This document shows, piece after piece, positions 5,858 through 7,033 of a stretch of DNA of 7,033 nt. Where the stretch lies: contig CAINXK010000334.1 in the NCBI GenBank assembly GCA_903854805.1, positions 1-7,033 on the forward strand, written 5' to 3'. The first letter of the stretch is position 1. The number at the start of each line of letters is the position of its first letter. Below the pieces are notes generated by a model. It had not been told where the DNA came from, made no database searches, and saw only the letters and a list, made by a program, of their open reading frames with translations. This stretch comes from an uncultured Anaerolineae bacterium. Lineage in GTDB: Bacteria; Chloroflexota; Anaerolineae; Anaerolineales; Villigracilaceae. The translations under genes and the position numbers were made by a program.

Positions 5858-5867
5858 TATAATTATA
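5858..5867. repeat. Perfect 10-bp palindrome TATAATTATA in the divergent promoter region
   Basis: The palindrome holds a TATAAT on each strand. It is shared by the candidate -10 boxes of the two divergent genes, so RNA polymerase binding in the two directions could be mutually exclusive. Confidence 0.5.
5862..5867 (-). promoter_or_regulatory. Candidate -10 box of the patatin-like gene (possible leaderless transcript)
   Basis: The minus strand has a perfect TATAAT with 9 nt between it and ATG 5852. Transcription would start at or within a few bases of the start codon, in line with the lack of any Shine-Dalgarno sequence. No good -35 element is seen at 16-18 bp spacing, which lowers confidence. 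Confidence 0.4.
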
Positions 5868-5922
5868 CTCATTAGTACGAGGACAAAAGAGCAATTTTCG
5901 ATTGAGTGAACAAAAGCGACCC

Positions 5923-5927
5923 AGGGA
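5923..5927 (+). promoter_or_regulatory. Shine-Dalgarno site for the plus-strand gene
   Basis: AGGGA on the plus strand, 6 nt upstream of ATG 5934. It supports that codon as the start of the long open frame that leaves the window. Confidence 0.65.
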
Positions 5928-5933
5928 ACTCGA

Positions 5934-7033
5934 ATGTCACTAATTTACGAATCAACAGAATCTTCTTCCCCAATAATTACCCGAGCGGTAGCGGCTGGGC
6001 TCCTAAACAGAATCGTTGATAATTACGAATTCCCATCCTGGCAGAGGAATATTCTACTTTTGCTTGGTCTTTTCCCGCAAAAAGTCGGTCGTTTCACAAT
6101 CAGTAGTTTCCAATCTTTCTCAGGCCTACCGCCATCAAGCCTGCGCCATTTTTCGCTCGATCGATTAATATCAGCCCGAATTAATGATTATTCCATGGTT
6201 AATAAACGGCTGCCGGCTGTGGTTTTAGGTGCTGGCATGGGAGGAGCAACAACTTATCTCTCGCTATCGTTAAATGCGCCTTTTTTACCTCAGGCTTTTG
6301 TTATCACCCTTAAAAAAGGCAGCTATTCCGGTAACCCAAATGAATACCTGAACCGCTCGTTAGATGCGGCACTGGAAATTGGACAAAAAGATACGCGTAT
6401 TATGACGATCCAGCATTACGATCCAATTCATGATGGCTGGTTGACTCGGTTTGTAAACCATCTGCGATTCAAGCTTATAGATTTACCCGATGCATATGCA
6501 AATTTTATTCGCAATTATGTCGAACCTGGCGGAGCAGTAGTATACCTTGATGGTGGAGCTCAATGGCTAAGATACCGGGTTGGTGAAAGAAGTGTTTTCC
6601 AAGTCGGTGGTTGGGGTGATATTAGCGCCACGGAATTTCTGGAAGGTAGTCCAAGAATAATTGATTACGCGAAAAGAACAGGATTAAAAACTTCCAAATG
6701 GACTCTCGATAACAAAAAATGGCCACTGGAAACTGGTCCTGAATCGGAATGGGGCTGCGAACCCGGTCTGGTTGAAGCAGTTCAAGTATTCTGTAAAAAA
6801 GAAGGCTATCGATTTGTACGAATTAGTTTACCCCACCCAAATGATTTTTCGCGCCTTGCTTTTTCCGCAGCAGCCAAGATACTGGAAAAAGATGGCCGTT
6901 CGCCTTCTGGTACCCTAATTGAGTGCTTTTCGCAATTCGACAGCGTGTCGGCAATGCAGAGCGGATTATTACCGCTCTGGTTAATTTTCAACACCATAGA
7001 CAGCGTTGATTACTTGCGAGAAATGTCTAAAAG
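5934..7033 (+). CDS. Uncharacterised protein, 3' end cut by window edge
   Basis: An open frame of at least 366 codons begins at ATG 5934 after an AGGGA ribosome-binding site and runs to the window edge with no stop. I do not recognise the family. The N-terminus (MSLIYESTESSSPIITRAVAA) has no signal peptide. Residues 93-110 form a probable beta strand running into a glycine-rich turn (LPAVVLGAGMGGATTYLS, with GAGMGG at 99-104), which resembles a Rossmann-type nucleotide- or SAM-binding loop. A second strand-turn unit is PGGAVVYLDGG at 198-208, where YLDGG could end another Rossmann strand. Then come VGGWGDISATEFLEG (224-238) and a Trp/Glu/Cys-rich stretch, WPLETGPESEWGCEPG (263-278). The last part (about 305-366) looks alpha/beta, with several hydrophobic segments but no clear membrane helix. 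It is transcribed divergently from the patatin-like gene across 81 bp. A methyltransferase-like or other Rossmann protein is a guess only. Confidence 0.8.
   Translation, partial: MSLIYESTESSSPIITRAVAAGLLNRIVDNYEFPSWQRNILLLLGLFPQKVGRFTISSFQSFSGLPPSSLRHFSLDRLISARINDYSMVNKRLPAVVLGAGMGGATTYLSLSLNAPFLPQAFVITLKKGSYSGNPNEYLNRSLDAALEIGQKDTRIMTIQHYDPIHDGWLTRFVNHLRFKLIDLPDAYANFIRNYVEPGGAVVYLDGGAQWLRYRVGERSVFQVGGWGDISATEFLEGSPRIIDYAKRTGLKTSKWTLDNKKWPLETGPESEWGCEPGLVEAVQVFCKKEGYRFVRISLPHPNDFSRLAFSAAAKILEKDGRSPSGTLIECFSQFDSVSAMQSGLLPLWLIFNTIDSVDYLREMSK

Larger units (their letters stand above)
5840..5869 (+). promoter_or_regulatory. Candidate sigma-70-type promoter for the divergent plus-strand gene
   Basis: On the plus strand, TTGAAA (5840-5845, five of six matches) is followed by an 18-bp spacer and TATACT (5864-5869, five of six matches). 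Transcription would start near 5876, giving a leader of about 58 nt before ATG 5934. The -35 lies inside the first codons of the patatin-like gene, and the -10 overlaps the minus-strand TATAAT box. Confidence 0.5.

Noticed and set aside
6806..6997. A 63-codon open frame on the minus strand.
   Set aside because: It lies wholly inside the long plus-strand frame, has no domain-like features, and is best explained as a shadow.
1..7033. CRISPR arrays, tRNA genes, insertion sequences, prophage genes or a defence system.
   Set aside because: Reading both strands, I found no regularly spaced repeats, no transposase or integrase motifs, no tRNA-like cloverleaf and no defence-gene signature. The patatin-like gene has neither the cyclic-nucleotide synthase neighbour nor other partners of CapV-type systems.

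Overview
The window looks like a piece of a Chloroflexota chromosome, probably class Anaerolineae. This is inferred from gene content: a glutaredoxin-like/DUF2085 fusion, a Tat-exported YkuD L,D-transpeptidase of the type common in that phylum, and a small two-helix membrane protein beside a patatin-like hydrolase. By eye the base composition is moderately AT-rich. I see no tRNA, rRNA, CRISPR array, transposase, integrase or phage gene. The content is mostly ordinary chromosomal genes, with one uncharacterised gene at the right edge.

Layout: eight genes lie on the minus strand and are read right to left. They are a patatin-like hydrolase (start 5852), a 75-residue two-helix membrane protein, an alpha/beta-hydrolase carboxylesterase, a secreted L,D-transpeptidase, CcdA, a glutaredoxin-like/DUF2085 membrane fusion, PgeF (YfiH/YlmD), and the first 57 codons of YggS/YlmE, cut by the left edge. 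One gene on the plus strand starts at 5934 and runs off the right edge with no stop. It encodes at least 366 residues of a protein I do not recognise.

The patatin, small-protein and esterase genes are tightly packed (gaps of 28 and 2 bp) and are probably one transcript. The L,D-transpeptidase gene has its own good candidate promoter (TTGACG, 17 bp, TATGCT), with a perfect 14-bp palindrome over the predicted transcription start. CcdA follows after 57 bp and the glutaredoxin/DUF2085 gene after 99 bp; the latter overlaps pgeF by 4 bp (ATGA). yggS follows pgeF, an arrangement like the ylmD-ylmE pair of Gram-positive bacteria.

How the genes may work together: there are three loose themes. The first is lipid or ester hydrolysis at the membrane (patatin, small membrane protein, esterase). 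The second is cell-wall crosslinking and editing (L,D-transpeptidase, PgeF). The third is thiol redox transfer across the membrane (CcdA, glutaredoxin/DUF2085). The most interesting points are the unknown divergent gene with its compact shared promoter region, the palindrome at the L,D-transpeptidase promoter, an in-frame palindrome inside that gene, and the CcdA/glutaredoxin/DUF2085 pairing. No intergenic gap exceeds 100 bp.
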